DNA of 64,000 nt. Origin: Nocardia blacklockiae (lineage in GTDB: Bacteria; Actinomycetota; Actinomycetes; Mycobacteriales; Mycobacteriaceae). This document shows positions 16,270 through 25,341 of the stretch, one piece after another. The stretch spans positions 186,001 to 250,000 of the forward strand of contig NZ_JADLRJ010000003.1 of the NCBI RefSeq assembly GCF_015477355.1, in the 5' to 3' direction. Position numbers and translations under genes: made by a program. Every line of letters starts with the position of its first letter. Position 1 is the stretch's first letter. Below the pieces are notes generated by a model. That model ran no database searches. It was not told the DNA's origin and was given only the letters and a program-made list of their open reading frames with translations.

Positions 16270-17523
16270 CTACTCCCGCCCGACCCGATGGCCGACCGGC
16301 GTCGGCTCGGCGTGCTTCCACGGTAATAGTGCAGAACTGAGCAGCAGCGCGGCGGCCGCGAAGCCGATCGCTACTCGCGTGCTCGTCACACCGGCGACGA
16401 CTCCGCCGAGGGCGATGAACGCGGGTTGGACGCACTTGGCGCTGATCGACCAGGCGGTGCCGACACGGGCCATGTGGTCGTCGGCGGTGCAGTTCATGCG
16501 GTAGGTGGCGAAGATCGGGTTGAACACTCCCGCGCAGAACGACAACAGCGTCTCCGCGAGCATGACGACGACGAGTCCGAGCGTGTTCGGTCCGGCGAGC
16601 AGCAGCAGCCCGAGCCAGCAGGTTCGCAGCGTGCCGAAACCGAGGAGGACGGCGCGGTGGCCGAATCGCGCGGCAAGCCTTGCGGCGCACAGGGAGCCGA
16701 GCAGCCCGCCGACGCACGGCAGCCCGAGCGCCAGCCCGTATTGCCATGGCGAGAAGCGCAGTTCGCGGAGCAGCAGCAGGGCGACCAGCGGAGTTGTCGA
16801 GAGGAGCGCGCCGCCGAAGAGCATGCCGTTCCAGAACAGCCGGACCAGCGTCGGCTGACCGAAGATGTAGGACCACCCGCTGCGGATCTCGCGGACCCAG
16901 TGGTGTTCGGCGCGTTTGTGCGGCGGCGGCGGTTCGACGGTGCCGATGCCGCGGATCCCGAGCGCGGACAGCAGATAGCTCACAGCGTCGATGACGACGG
17001 TGACCGTCGCGCCGAACAACGAGATCAGTACGCCGCCGATCGGGGTGCCGACGCTGGACACCGTCCACACCGTGGATTCGAAGCGGCTGTTGGCTCGAAC
17101 GCGCTGCGACTCGGGGACAACAGCTTTCACGTAGGCCTTGTTGGCAGCGTTGAAGACGATCGCGCACAGGGTTTGCGCGGCGGCGACGACGCACAGCTGC
17201 GCGTAGGTCAGTGCCCCGGCCCAGGCGGCCAGGGGCACGCTGGCGAGCACAGCGAAGGACACCAGGTCGGCCCGCACCATGACGGCTCGCTTGCGGCGGA
17301 ACTCGATGAGCGACCCCATCGGCAATGCGGCTGCCGCGCCGGCGATTCCGGCCATGGCCGCCATCAGCGAGACCTGCAGGTCGGAGGCGTGGACCACGAG
17401 GATGGCGACCAGCGGCAGCGCGCCCGCGCCGAGGGCGCTGCCGACCTCGCCGACGGTGAACGACCCCCACAGCCGGTAGAAGTCGGCGGAGAGTCGGTCG
17501 GTGGAGTCGGCGGCTCTCGTCAC
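16270..17523 (-). CDS. MFS transporter, EntS/MFS_3-type exporter
   Basis: A 417-residue transporter with 12 predicted helices. The first begins at FTVGEVGSALGAGALPLVAI and the loop after helix 2 is GSLIEFRRKRAVMVRADL, the MFS_3 version of the RxGRR motif. The internal ANKAYVKAVVPESQRVRANS segment is typical of the siderophore and drug exporter branch related to EntS. The GTG at 17523 (VTRAADSTDR) is the best supported start, though its ribosome site is weak. It lies 89 bp downstream of the Mce-associated gene on the same strand and may be read through from the mce operon, but a functional link is not evident. Confidence 0.88.
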   Translation of the reverse strand: MTRAADSTDRLSADFYRLWGSFTVGEVGSALGAGALPLVAILVVHASDLQVSLMAAMAGIAGAAAALPMGSLIEFRRKRAVMVRADLVSFAVLASVPLAAWAGALTYAQLCVVAAAQTLCAIVFNAANKAYVKAVVPESQRVRANSRFESTVWTVSSVGTPIGGVLISLFGATVTVVIDAVSYLLSALGIRGIGTVEPPPPHKRAEHHWVREIRSGWSYIFGQPTLVRLFWNGMLFGGALLSTTPLVALLLLRELRFSPWQYGLALGLPCVGGLLGSLCAARLAARFGHRAVLLGFGTLRTCWLGLLLLAGPNTLGLVVVMLAETLLSFCAGVFNPIFATYRMNCTADDHMARVGTAWSISAKCVQPAFIALGGVVAGVTSTRVAIGFAAAALLLSSALLPWKHAEPTPVGHRVGRE

Positions 17524-17612
17524 CGGGCAAGCTTCTCGTAGTCGGTGGTGGAGCCCAAGTTCTGCGCGGCGGTGAGGGGTAATCCGCTTGGGCGTTGAGG
17601 GATTTGGGGCGA

Positions 17613-18212
17613 CTACTTGGTGGGGAGGGCGTTCTGGAGGCCGCCGACGTCGGTGATCTTCCAGTCGGCGTTGCTGTCGATGGTGAGGGAATAGGTGACT
17701 GTGGTTTGGGCGCCGTCGGGGGTTTGGGCGCTGGTGGAGTTGACGTTGAGGTAGGCGTTCACCTTGTAGACGCCGTTGGATTCGGAGGTGACGGCTGCCG
17801 AGAGCGGGGTTGCCTTCGAGGTCCATTGCAGCGGCAGGAGGATCTGCTCTAGTTGGGGTGCGGTGGCGTCGAATTTCGCGGCGAGTTGGGGGGTGGTTCC
17901 GGCCTGTAGGCGGGTGATCCAGCTCTTGACGTCGTGGAAGTCGATGGTGGAGGCCCCGACCGCGTAGTCGGAGGCGATCTGCTCGGCGTGCCGGTCGGCG
18001 GCGGCGCGGTCGTCGCGGTCGGCGAGGGTGGACCGCGCCGACCAGTAGAGTGCGGCGAAAGTTGTTGTCGCGGCGAGTAATCCGGCGATCGCCACGGTGA
18101 GCAGCACGGTCGACAGCCGGATCGAGAGCGTGCGTGGTTGCGGGCCCGGCCTCCGTGCCGGAGCGTTCTCCGCCTGGGTGGTGTCGGTCTTCTCGTCTGT
18201 CGCTGTGGTCAT
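17613..18212 (-). CDS. Mce-associated membrane protein (Mam)
   Basis: A 199-residue protein with a charged, disordered N-terminus, one transmembrane helix (about 33-55, STVLLTVAIAGLLAATTTFAALYW) and an extracytoplasmic domain of the VirB8/NTF2-like Mam type (ending SLTIDSNADWKITDVGGL). Mam proteins stabilise Mce complexes in the envelope. It starts 44 bp after mceF on the same strand, so it closes the mce operon. Most actinobacterial mce operons carry two or more mam genes; only one is present here. Confidence 0.88.
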   Translation of the reverse strand: MTTATDEKTDTTQAENAPARRPGPQPRTLSIRLSTVLLTVAIAGLLAATTTFAALYWSARSTLADRDDRAAADRHAEQIASDYAVGASTIDFHDVKSWITRLQAGTTPQLAAKFDATAPQLEQILLPLQWTSKATPLSAAVTSESNGVYKVNAYLNVNSTSAQTPDGAQTTVTYSLTIDSNADWKITDVGGLQNALPTK

Positions 18213-18256
18213 GCTCTGTTCCTTCGCCGTGGCTGGTGGCGGCCGAGGCCGCCCGG

Positions 18257-19213
18257 CTATTTGACGCTTATTCGGAAACGCAGCGTGCCGTCGGCGTCGA
18301 CGCTGTTCAGCGCCTGGTCGATCAGCGTGCTGACGTCGATCTCGGGGGTGCGGCGGACCGCGTCGGCGACCACGGGCCGCAGCACCGGCCCCAGCGGGGC
18401 CAGGCCCGGGCCGATCTTGTCGAGCAGCGCGGTCGTGCTGTCGAGGAAGGGCACCACCCCGTCACCGGTGAAGTAATCGGCCGTGGGGCGGGCGTCCACG
18501 AGCCCGGAGCCCTGCTCGACGATGCGGTTCAGGAACCGGCCGAACTCGCCGAATTCCGGCCCGGCCGCGGCCAGAGACGGTCCGAGCCAATCGATGTCGC
18601 CGCCCATCGCCTGGATGTCGGCGAACAGCTGACGCAACGCGGGGGTGCGGCTGAGCAGGGTGGTGGCCAGCAGCGTGGTCGAACGCTGCAAGGTCCGCAT
18701 GGTCGTGTCGGTACCGGACAGGGCGCGGCCGAAGGTGTCGACCAGTCGGCCCATCACCTCCGGATGAATCTGGTTCATCAGTTCGACCAGCCGCGCGGAC
18801 AGCGCGGTGATGGTCATCGGCGTGCGGATCCGGTCGGTCGGCACGAGCTGGCCGTCGCGCAGGTACGGGCCGCCGCCGTCGGCCGGCTCGAACTCGATGT
18901 AGGGCTCGCCGAGCGCCGACAGCTGCTCGATCACGACCGTGCTGGCGATCGGGATCCGGTACCGGTCGTCGATCTCGAGCCGCACCAGCACCCCGGTGGC
19001 CTGCTTGCGCACCTCCCGCGTGCGGCCGACCTGCAGACCGCGCAGCAGCACCGGCGCGTTCGGCCCGAGCCCTCCCGAATCGGCGAGCCGCATCTCGGCG
19101 GTGAGATGCGACCGGCGCGGATCCAGGTGCAGCACACCGACAGTCATGTAGGTGATGCCCAGCACCAGCACCGCGGCGATCGCGGCCAGCGAGACGGTGG
19201 AACGCACGCTCAT
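18257..19213 (-). CDS. mceF: MCE family protein MceF
   Basis: The sixth Mce subunit, 318 residues. An N-terminal membrane helix (VSLAAIAAVLVLGITYMTVG) precedes the MCE domain (HLTAEMRLADSGGLGPNAPV then LLRGLQVGRTREV), and a long helical region follows. In the Mce complex six such subunits form a tunnel carrying lipids across the periplasm. The ATG at 19213 overlaps the mceE stop by 4 bases (ATGA), so the two are translationally coupled. Shorter than many MceF proteins (often over 400), lacking the long Pro-rich tail. Confidence 0.92.
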   Translation of the reverse strand: MSVRSTVSLAAIAAVLVLGITYMTVGVLHLDPRRSHLTAEMRLADSGGLGPNAPVLLRGLQVGRTREVRKQATGVLVRLEIDDRYRIPIASTVVIEQLSALGEPYIEFEPADGGGPYLRDGQLVPTDRIRTPMTITALSARLVELMNQIHPEVMGRLVDTFGRALSGTDTTMRTLQRSTTLLATTLLSRTPALRQLFADIQAMGGDIDWLGPSLAAAGPEFGEFGRFLNRIVEQGSGLVDARPTADYFTGDGVVPFLDSTTALLDKIGPGLAPLGPVLRPVVADAVRRTPEIDVSTLIDQALNSVDADGTLRFRISVK

Positions 19214-20277
19214 CGCACCACTCCGATCATGCGCAGGGTGTCGACGATGCGATCGGTCCGCTCCGGCGGGCTCATGGGCGCGGCGGTAACCTCCACCAGA
19301 TCGACCTTCGGCCCGCGGTCGGCGAACGGGACCAGCTTGGTGTTGATCAGCTCGACCAGCTTCTTCATATTCGACGGCGAGCCGGTGTCGAAGGGGTGGT
19401 TGCCGAACAACATGGGCACCAAGGCGCGAACGGCGCCGTCGGTGGACTGCAACAGAGGGCCCAGCCACGCCGCGGCGGGACCCATCGGGCCCAGCGCGGT
19501 CAGCACGAGGATGACACCGATCTGCGCGTTCACCGAATCGGTGGTCTGCTGGACACCGTAGGGGGTGAGCAGTTCGTCGAGATACGGTGTGTTGGCGGCC
19601 AATCCGTCGGTCACGGTGGCCTGCAACCCGTCGAGCACGTGGTCGACGGAGTCCAGGCGGCCGCCCAGATCGGTGAGATCGGCCCCGAGAATGCCGGCGA
19701 GGCGGGCGGTGTCGCGCGGATCCTTCGGCATGATCGCGTTCATCTTGCGGACGATGTCCCGGACGTCGGTGACCGCGCCGCTGCCGACGAAGGTGGACAG
19801 CCCGGCCAGGATGTCCTCGATGGGCGGCGACTGGGTGGTGTTCGCGAGCGGGATCGTCGCGCCCGGTTCGAGTCGGGCCGCCGCCGGGGCCGCCGGCTCG
19901 GTCAGCGCGATGTGCACGTCGCCGAGCGGTGTCTCCTGGCGCAGTTCGGCGGTGGTGCCGACCGGCAGCCGCACCGAGTCGCGGATGTCGACCTCGGCGA
20001 CCACGAAACCCTTGCCGCCGTGCGTATTCGGGTCCACGACGGTGACCTTGCCGAGTTGTCCCACCCGCACACCGTCGGCGATCACCTTGGCACCCTGCGG
20101 AAGATTGAGCACGTTCGCGAACTCGATGCGCAGCCGATAGGTCGGCCCGTCGACGCCGACCCCGGGCACCGGCACGTCGGCGGGCTGGAAATCACAGCCG
20201 GCGGCGGTGAGGACGAGCGCGAGGGCGAGCAGCGCGCGGGCGAGCACGCGCTGGGAGGTGTGTGGCCGCTCGGTCAT
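19210..20277 (-). CDS. mceE: MCE family lipoprotein MceE
   Basis: A 355-residue Mce subunit with a lipoprotein signal: a basic start, hydrophobic stretch LARALLALALVLTAAGC, and a lipobox with the acylated cysteine at Cys28. The MCE domain follows (YRLRIEFANVLNLPQGAKVI, ADGVRVGQLGKVTVVD), then a helical domain. The E subunit is the lipid-anchored one in actinobacterial Mce systems, which identifies the position in the operon. It overlaps mceD by 4 bases at the start and mceF by 4 bases at the end. Confidence 0.93.
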   Translation of the reverse strand: MTERPHTSQRVLARALLALALVLTAAGCDFQPADVPVPGVGVDGPTYRLRIEFANVLNLPQGAKVIADGVRVGQLGKVTVVDPNTHGGKGFVVAEVDIRDSVRLPVGTTAELRQETPLGDVHIALTEPAAPAAARLEPGATIPLANTTQSPPIEDILAGLSTFVGSGAVTDVRDIVRKMNAIMPKDPRDTARLAGILGADLTDLGGRLDSVDHVLDGLQATVTDGLAANTPYLDELLTPYGVQQTTDSVNAQIGVILVLTALGPMGPAAAWLGPLLQSTDGAVRALVPMLFGNHPFDTGSPSNMKKLVELINTKLVPFADRGPKVDLVEVTAAPMSPPERTDRIVDTLRMIGVVR

Positions 20278-21377
20278 CGCGCGCTCACCCCCGCCAGCAG
20301 TGCGGGCAGTGCGGGCACCGTGACCGTGCCGTTCTCCGTTGCGGCACAATGCTGTCCGGTGACGGCCTGCACGGCGGCGCAGACCTGGTCGGCGTGCTGC
20401 GCGGGCAGCGCGAGCTTCGGCGGGGCGTAGCCGATGGTCAACCGGCCGCTGGCCGGATCGACGGCGCCGGCGAAACCCGCGGCGATGGCCGGGGTCATCC
20501 GGAGCAGGTCGGTGAGTGTGCCGACACCGGCCGTGATCAGTTGCGGCAGACCGGGAATGGCGTCGATCGCCCGCACCGCGGGCGTGCCGAACATCATGAA
20601 CACGTCGTTGAGCTGCGGCAGCACCTCGGCCAGCGCGGCGACGAGGTCCACCACGGGCGGGAACGCCAGGACGTTGGTGTCGTGGAAGGCCCCGGGCAGC
20701 GCGATGATGGTGTCCTTCACCTGCGCCCAGCCGCCGTGGGCGCGGTGCGCGAGTTCGGTGAGAGCGTCGAGCAACTGCCCGAGGTGGCCGATCGCCGCGT
20801 CCGGCGCGGCGAGCGCCTTGCCGAGCTGCTGGATGACGTCGTTGAGCTGGTCGCCGGTGCCGGCGGTGGCACGGTCGAGGGCGTCGAGCCCGGCCCCGAA
20901 CGTGTTGTGCCGCTCCGGGTCTCCAGCGCCATTGAGCTTGTCGGCTAGACCGGCCAGGGCGTCGAACGTCTCCGAAAGACTCTTGGGCGTCAGGGCTTTG
21001 GTGATGCAGGTGCCGGGATCCCAACCGGGACCGGCGGGTTCGTCTCCGATGAGCGCCAGGTTCCGGTCGGCGATCAGGTTCTCGCTCACCGTCACCGCGC
21101 CGACGTCGGGCGGCAGCTTGCGGTCCGAGCGGACGGTGAACCGGACCTTGGTGGTGGCACCGTCGGGCTCGATGCCGGTGACCTTGCCGACCTGCACGCC
21201 CAGGACGGTGACCGCGCTGCCCTCGTACAACCCGATGCTGTCGGGCAGCTGCGCGCAGTACGCGCGGGTGTCGGGATGCTCCCGGGTCAGTCGCAGACCG
21301 GCCGCCGCCGCGACGACGAGAACCAGCACCACCGCCGCCGACATCAGCCCCCGCGAGCCGAGGATCTTCGCGAGCAT
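20274..21377 (-). CDS. mceD: MCE family protein MceD
   Basis: A 367-residue Mce subunit. It starts with a membrane helix (LMSAAVVLVLVVAAAAGL) and an MCE domain containing SIGLYEGSAVTVLGVQVGKV and a helical C-terminal region with GYAPPKLALP. The ATG at 21377 shares one base with the mceC stop codon (TGATG); a start ten codons further upstream would overlap mceC more and is less likely. Together with its partners it should form the heteromeric lipid channel. Confidence 0.92.
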   Translation of the reverse strand: MLAKILGSRGLMSAAVVLVLVVAAAAGLRLTREHPDTRAYCAQLPDSIGLYEGSAVTVLGVQVGKVTGIEPDGATTKVRFTVRSDRKLPPDVGAVTVSENLIADRNLALIGDEPAGPGWDPGTCITKALTPKSLSETFDALAGLADKLNGAGDPERHNTFGAGLDALDRATAGTGDQLNDVIQQLGKALAAPDAAIGHLGQLLDALTELAHRAHGGWAQVKDTIIALPGAFHDTNVLAFPPVVDLVAALAEVLPQLNDVFMMFGTPAVRAIDAIPGLPQLITAGVGTLTDLLRMTPAIAAGFAGAVDPASGRLTIGYAPPKLALPAQHADQVCAAVQAVTGQHCAATENGTVTVPALPALLAGVSAR

Positions 21378-22426
21378 CAGCACCCTCCCCCCGGTACGGG
21401 CACGCACACCCCGGGCAACGAGACGGTGGCCGCGGACCGGTCCACGGTCACCCCGCCGCCGTCCGGCAGCAGTGGCAGCAGCCGCAGTTCGAGGTCGCGC
21501 ACGGAATCGAGGAGGGCGCCCAGGCGGGTGCCCAGCTCCTGGAGCATGGGGATCGCCTGGTCGGCGAGCGGGCGCGCCCGCTCCTTCAGGTTCGCGTCCC
21601 AGGCGCGCCCCAGCGGGGTCAGGCCGTGCAGCACGGTGGCCAGGTCGTCGAGCGCCTGCGCGATCTCGCTCCTGTTGTTTCGGATGACCATCTCCATGCC
21701 GGCCAGTGCGTTGACCAGCCGCACCAGCACGTCCGAATTCGCCCGCAGCGCGGAGAGATACTCGTCGGCCAGCGCGAGCGTGCGGGAGATGTCGGCGTTC
21801 TGGCGGTTCATGATCCCGGTCAGATCGCCGACCGCCCGGACGGCGGCGCGGAAGGCGTCCGGGCTGGTGTCGACCGAGGTCGCCAGCGCGGCGAGGGTCC
21901 GGCGCAGTTCGCTCCCGTCGATCTCGCGGACGGGCCGCACGGCGTCCTGGAAGACCTGGGTCAGGTTGTAGGGCAGCGTGACTCGCTCGCGCGGGATGAC
22001 CGCCGAGCCGAGCGGCTGCGTGCCCGCGGGCAGCACGGCCAGGTAGTAGCCGCCCACCACGGTCAGCATGCGGATGTCGAGGGCGGTCTGGCTGCCGAGG
22101 AACACCTCGTCGTCGACGGTGAACCGCAGCCGGACCCGATCCGGCAGCAGCGTCAGCGATTTCACCTTGCCGACCGGAATGCCCGCGACCCGCACGTCGT
22201 CCCCGGTCCGGATGGACCCGGCCTGCGCCAGGTCGGCGGCGTACTCCCGCTCCGGGGTGGTCCCGGTGACGTAGACCGCGCCGATCGCGATCACCAGGAG
22301 CACCACGACCACCAGACCCGCTATGCCCCAGCGCAATTCGGCGGTGCGCCCATCGCCGGAACGCGCCGCCCGCCGGAGTTTCTCGCGCAGGGCCGCCCGC
22401 CGTGCCCGGCCGTTCACCTGTTGCAT
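21377..22426 (-). CDS. mceC: MCE family protein MceC
   Basis: A 349-residue Mce subunit. A basic N-terminus is followed by a membrane helix (WGIAGLVVVVLLVIAIGAVY) and the MCE domain (YAADLAQAGSIRTGDDVRVA, GIPVGKVKSLTLLPDR). The C-terminus ends in a Cys-Val-Pro-Val-Pro motif of unknown meaning. The ATG at 22426 has AGAGGAT at a good distance; a GTG at 22417 would instead give the 4-base overlap seen at other junctions, so the exact start is uncertain by three codons. Confidence 0.92.
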   Translation of the reverse strand: MQQVNGRARRAALREKLRRAARSGDGRTAELRWGIAGLVVVVLLVIAIGAVYVTGTTPEREYAADLAQAGSIRTGDDVRVAGIPVGKVKSLTLLPDRVRLRFTVDDEVFLGSQTALDIRMLTVVGGYYLAVLPAGTQPLGSAVIPRERVTLPYNLTQVFQDAVRPVREIDGSELRRTLAALATSVDTSPDAFRAAVRAVGDLTGIMNRQNADISRTLALADEYLSALRANSDVLVRLVNALAGMEMVIRNNRSEIAQALDDLATVLHGLTPLGRAWDANLKERARPLADQAIPMLQELGTRLGALLDSVRDLELRLLPLLPDGGGVTVDRSAATVSLPGVCVPVPGGGC

Positions 22427-23418
22427 AGCGTGATCCTCTGTCCGGCGATGAGCAGTTGCAGCGGCGCGGGGGCCGCGGCGGTGCCGTGGGAGCAGGTGAG
22501 CGCGGCGTCGGGGCCGGTGGACGGGACGACCGCGGTCATCGCCTGGATCAGGCCGGGCAGCCGCCCGAACGCCGCCGCGGCCGCGTGCGGATCCGGAAAA
22601 GCGTTCTGCAACACCGCGTCCAGGTCCTGGCCGCGATTGCCGCTCACGCCCAGCGCGGCGAGCGTGCCGCGCAGCGGCTTCAATACCGGCGGGATGGTCA
22701 GGGCGAAGTCGACGAGCCCGGGCAGCTTGTCGGTGATGTTGACGAACAGGCTGGTCAGCTTGCTCATCAGCGCCATCGCGCTACCGGACTTGCCGCCGAG
22801 GTGGTCGGAGATCACCGCGAGGTTCGACACCAGCGTCGACACCACCGCCTGGCGGTCCGAGGCGTAGCGGCTCAGCTTGTTTACCGCGTCCAGGGCCGGA
22901 CCCAGGCCCGTGCCGTCGCCCTGGATGACCGCGAGCATGCTGGTCGCGAACTGGTTGATGTCGGCGGGCGACAGCTGCGCGAGCACCGGCTGTAAACCCT
23001 TGAACAGAGTGGTGATGTCGAAAGCCGGTACCGTGTCGGCGATTTGGAAGACCGTCTTCGGATCGCGGCGGCGCTCCGGGTGTTCCGGCTGTTGAATATC
23101 CAGATAGCGGAAGCCGGTGAGGTTCTGGTACCGGATGGCGATCTTGCCGCCCTCGAAGACCGGATGGTCCTTCGTGACGGTGAACCGCACGCGCGCGAGC
23201 GCGCCGTCCAGTTCGACCGCGCGGACCTTGCCGACCTGCACCCCGTACAGCCGCACGTCATCGCCGCCGCGCAGCCCGTTGGCGTCGGTGAACATCGCCG
23301 TGTAGGTGTCGGTGTCGCCGCGGACCGGCCGCTCCACCACCCGGAACACCCCGGCCAGCACGACGACGGTGAGCACCGCGGCGATGGCCAGGCGCAGGAG
23401 CAGCGATCGGGTCGTCAC
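22414..23418 (-). CDS. mceB: MCE family protein MceB
   Basis: A 334-residue Mce subunit. A membrane helix (LLRLAIAAVLTVVVLAGVF) precedes the MCE domain (DTYTAMFTDANGLRGGDDVR, LYGVQVGKVRAV, with YQNLTGFRYLDI after it). The GTG start overlaps the mceA stop by 4 bases. The C-terminal region is helical and ends with a short Cys-containing tail (ITLCNR). Confidence 0.92.
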   Translation of the reverse strand: MTTRSLLLRLAIAAVLTVVVLAGVFRVVERPVRGDTDTYTAMFTDANGLRGGDDVRLYGVQVGKVRAVELDGALARVRFTVTKDHPVFEGGKIAIRYQNLTGFRYLDIQQPEHPERRRDPKTVFQIADTVPAFDITTLFKGLQPVLAQLSPADINQFATSMLAVIQGDGTGLGPALDAVNKLSRYASDRQAVVSTLVSNLAVISDHLGGKSGSAMALMSKLTSLFVNITDKLPGLVDFALTIPPVLKPLRGTLAALGVSGNRGQDLDAVLQNAFPDPHAAAAAFGRLPGLIQAMTAVVPSTGPDAALTCSHGTAAAPAPLQLLIAGQRITLCNR

Positions 23419-24473
23419 GGGTGCCCCCCGCCGCCCGGCGCGCCGAGGGCGGCCGCGAGCGGCGCGGCCAGGCCGGGGACCGTGTCCAATTCGACCCCGG
23501 CGTGCAGCACCGGGCCCGTCGGCGAATCATGGAAAGCCTTGTCCAGCCGGGCGATCAGCTCGCCCAGCTGTCCCGCCGACTCTTGCGGCGTGCCGACCGA
23601 GGACGACAGCCGATCGAGGATCAACGGCGCCATGGGCAGCAGCCCGCCGAAATATTGCCGCGCGGTGCCGAGCGTGCGGGTGGCCGCCGGGAGCAGGCGG
23701 TCCTGCACATTGACCCAGAAGTTCCCGTACTTGGTCAGATTCTCCGGATTCGCGAGATAGGCGTTGGTCAGGTCGCCGTAGAGCACCAGGATCGCTCCGG
23801 AGAGCATCGGCGGCAGGCCCGCCAGCACCGACCCGTACCGGTCGAACAGCAGCGAGGGCGGCAACTGCTGGGTCTCGGCGAAGGCGCGCGCGGTCGAGCC
23901 CATGGCCTGCAGCAGCGGGGTGAACGCGGTCAGGTCCTGCGAGGTCTTGCGCAGCAGGTCCGACAGTTTCGGCGTCAGCACGTCGTCGGTGAGCTGACCG
24001 GTGGACCGCAGCAGCGCCGAGAGCGTGGCGTCGTGCACGCGGTCGGCGTTGCGGCCGGTCAGATCGACGGTGGAACCGTCGGCCAGCGCCGTGCCGCCGG
24101 CGTTCGAATGCAGTTGCAGCGCACTGATTCCGAAGAGATTGCCCGGGGCGTAGTCGACGGTCAGCGCGTCGGTCAGGCCGAACAATTGCGAGCGCAGCAA
24201 GCCCAGGTCCACGCGCTGGCGTCCCGGCGCGTCGGCGTCGATCCCGGTGATCGTGCCGATGCGCACGCCGTCGAGCCGCACGTCGGTACCCGGCTCGATG
24301 CCTTCGCCGACGTGGCCGGTGAGCAGCGCGACGCGGATCTCGTCGGCCGGGCGGCGTTCCGGCGCGACGCGCCAGCCGACGACCAGCGCCGCGGCGAGCA
24401 GGACGGCACACAGGCCGAGGACGCGGGCGCGGCGCGGACCGACCTCGGTGCCGGGCAGGATGTAGGCAGGCAT
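23415..24473 (-). CDS. mceA: MCE family protein MceA
   Basis: A 352-residue first Mce subunit. It has a membrane helix (VLGLCAVLLAAALVVGWRVA) and an MCE domain (IRVALLTGHVGEGIEPGTDV, RLDGVRIGTITGID), then a long helical domain. Its MCE domain departs more from the consensus than those of MceB and MceC. It starts 4 bp after the end of yrbEB. Which Mce class (Mce1-4) the operon belongs to cannot be decided by eye; no KstR-type site precedes it, which argues against a Mce4 sterol importer. Confidence 0.9.
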   Translation of the reverse strand: MPAYILPGTEVGPRRARVLGLCAVLLAAALVVGWRVAPERRPADEIRVALLTGHVGEGIEPGTDVRLDGVRIGTITGIDADAPGRQRVDLGLLRSQLFGLTDALTVDYAPGNLFGISALQLHSNAGGTALADGSTVDLTGRNADRVHDATLSALLRSTGQLTDDVLTPKLSDLLRKTSQDLTAFTPLLQAMGSTARAFAETQQLPPSLLFDRYGSVLAGLPPMLSGAILVLYGDLTNAYLANPENLTKYGNFWVNVQDRLLPAATRTLGTARQYFGGLLPMAPLILDRLSSSVGTPQESAGQLGELIARLDKAFHDSPTGPVLHAGVELDTVPGLAAPLAAALGAPGGGGHP

Positions 24474-24477
24474 GCGG

Positions 24478-25341
24478 TCACCCGGTGAACGTGATGGGGG
24501 ACTGGAAGCCCCACAGGACGATGGTGGCGAACATGTCGAGCGCGATGATCGACACCAGGCTGGCGCGAATGGCGCGGCCCGAGCCGATGCCGACGCCCTC
24601 CGGTCCGCCGGTGGCGAAATAGCCCTGGTAGCAATGGATCAGCACGACCGCGATCGCGAAGATCATCACCTTGATCGTGGCGGCGACCACGTCCCAGCCG
24701 AGCACGAACTGGTCGAAATAGTGGGTGTAGGTGCCCGACGGCGTGCCGTGGATCGTCGTCACGATCACCTCGCAGGACAGGTAGCTGAGGATCAGCGCGA
24801 CCACGAAAGCCGGTGCGACCGCGACGATTCCGGCGATGACCCGGGTGGTCACGACGAACGGCACCGACCGGATGCCCAGCGATTCCAGCGCGTCGATCTC
24901 CTCGGAGATGCGCATCGAGCCGATCTCGGCGGTCATCCGGCAGCCGGCCTGCGCCGCGAAGCCGACGCCCGCCGCGATCGGGGCGAGTTCGCGGGTGACG
25001 CCGAAGGCCGAGATGAGGCCGCTGAGCTGCCCGAGCGACAGCAGGTTGAGCGCGCTGTAGGCCTCGATGCCGATGGACGCGCCCATCGCCGCGCCCAGCA
25101 GCAGCATCAGCGGCACCACGCCGCCGCCGATGATCACCGAGCCGCGGCCCCAGGTCATGTCGGTGACGACCATGATCGTCTGGCGGCGGTAGCGCCGCAG
25201 CGTGTACGGCAGCGACGCGAAGACCTGCCAGCCGAAGCCGATCGCGAAACCGGTCGAGTCGATCGGGCGCATCGGGTGCAGCCGGCCGCGCAGGCGGTTC
25301 GCCCAGCGCAGTCCGGCCGGCAGATACGGGGTCGCGGTCAT
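24478..25341 (-). CDS. yrbEB: MlaE/YrbE-family permease, second subunit (YrbEB)
   Basis: A 287-residue integral membrane permease of the MlaE family, the membrane part of the Mce lipid ABC transporter. The conserved permease loop is visible as TAEIGSMRISEEIDALESLG, which contacts the ATPase. About five to six hydrophobic helices follow. It shares one base with the yrbEA stop (TGATG) and is followed after 4 bp by mceA. The matching ATPase (Mkl/MceG) is not in the window; in this group it is usually encoded elsewhere. Confidence 0.93.
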   Translation of the reverse strand: MTATPYLPAGLRWANRLRGRLHPMRPIDSTGFAIGFGWQVFASLPYTLRRYRRQTIMVVTDMTWGRGSVIIGGGVVPLMLLLGAAMGASIGIEAYSALNLLSLGQLSGLISAFGVTRELAPIAAGVGFAAQAGCRMTAEIGSMRISEEIDALESLGIRSVPFVVTTRVIAGIVAVAPAFVVALILSYLSCEVIVTTIHGTPSGTYTHYFDQFVLGWDVVAATIKVMIFAIAVVLIHCYQGYFATGGPEGVGIGSGRAIRASLVSIIALDMFATIVLWGFQSPITFTG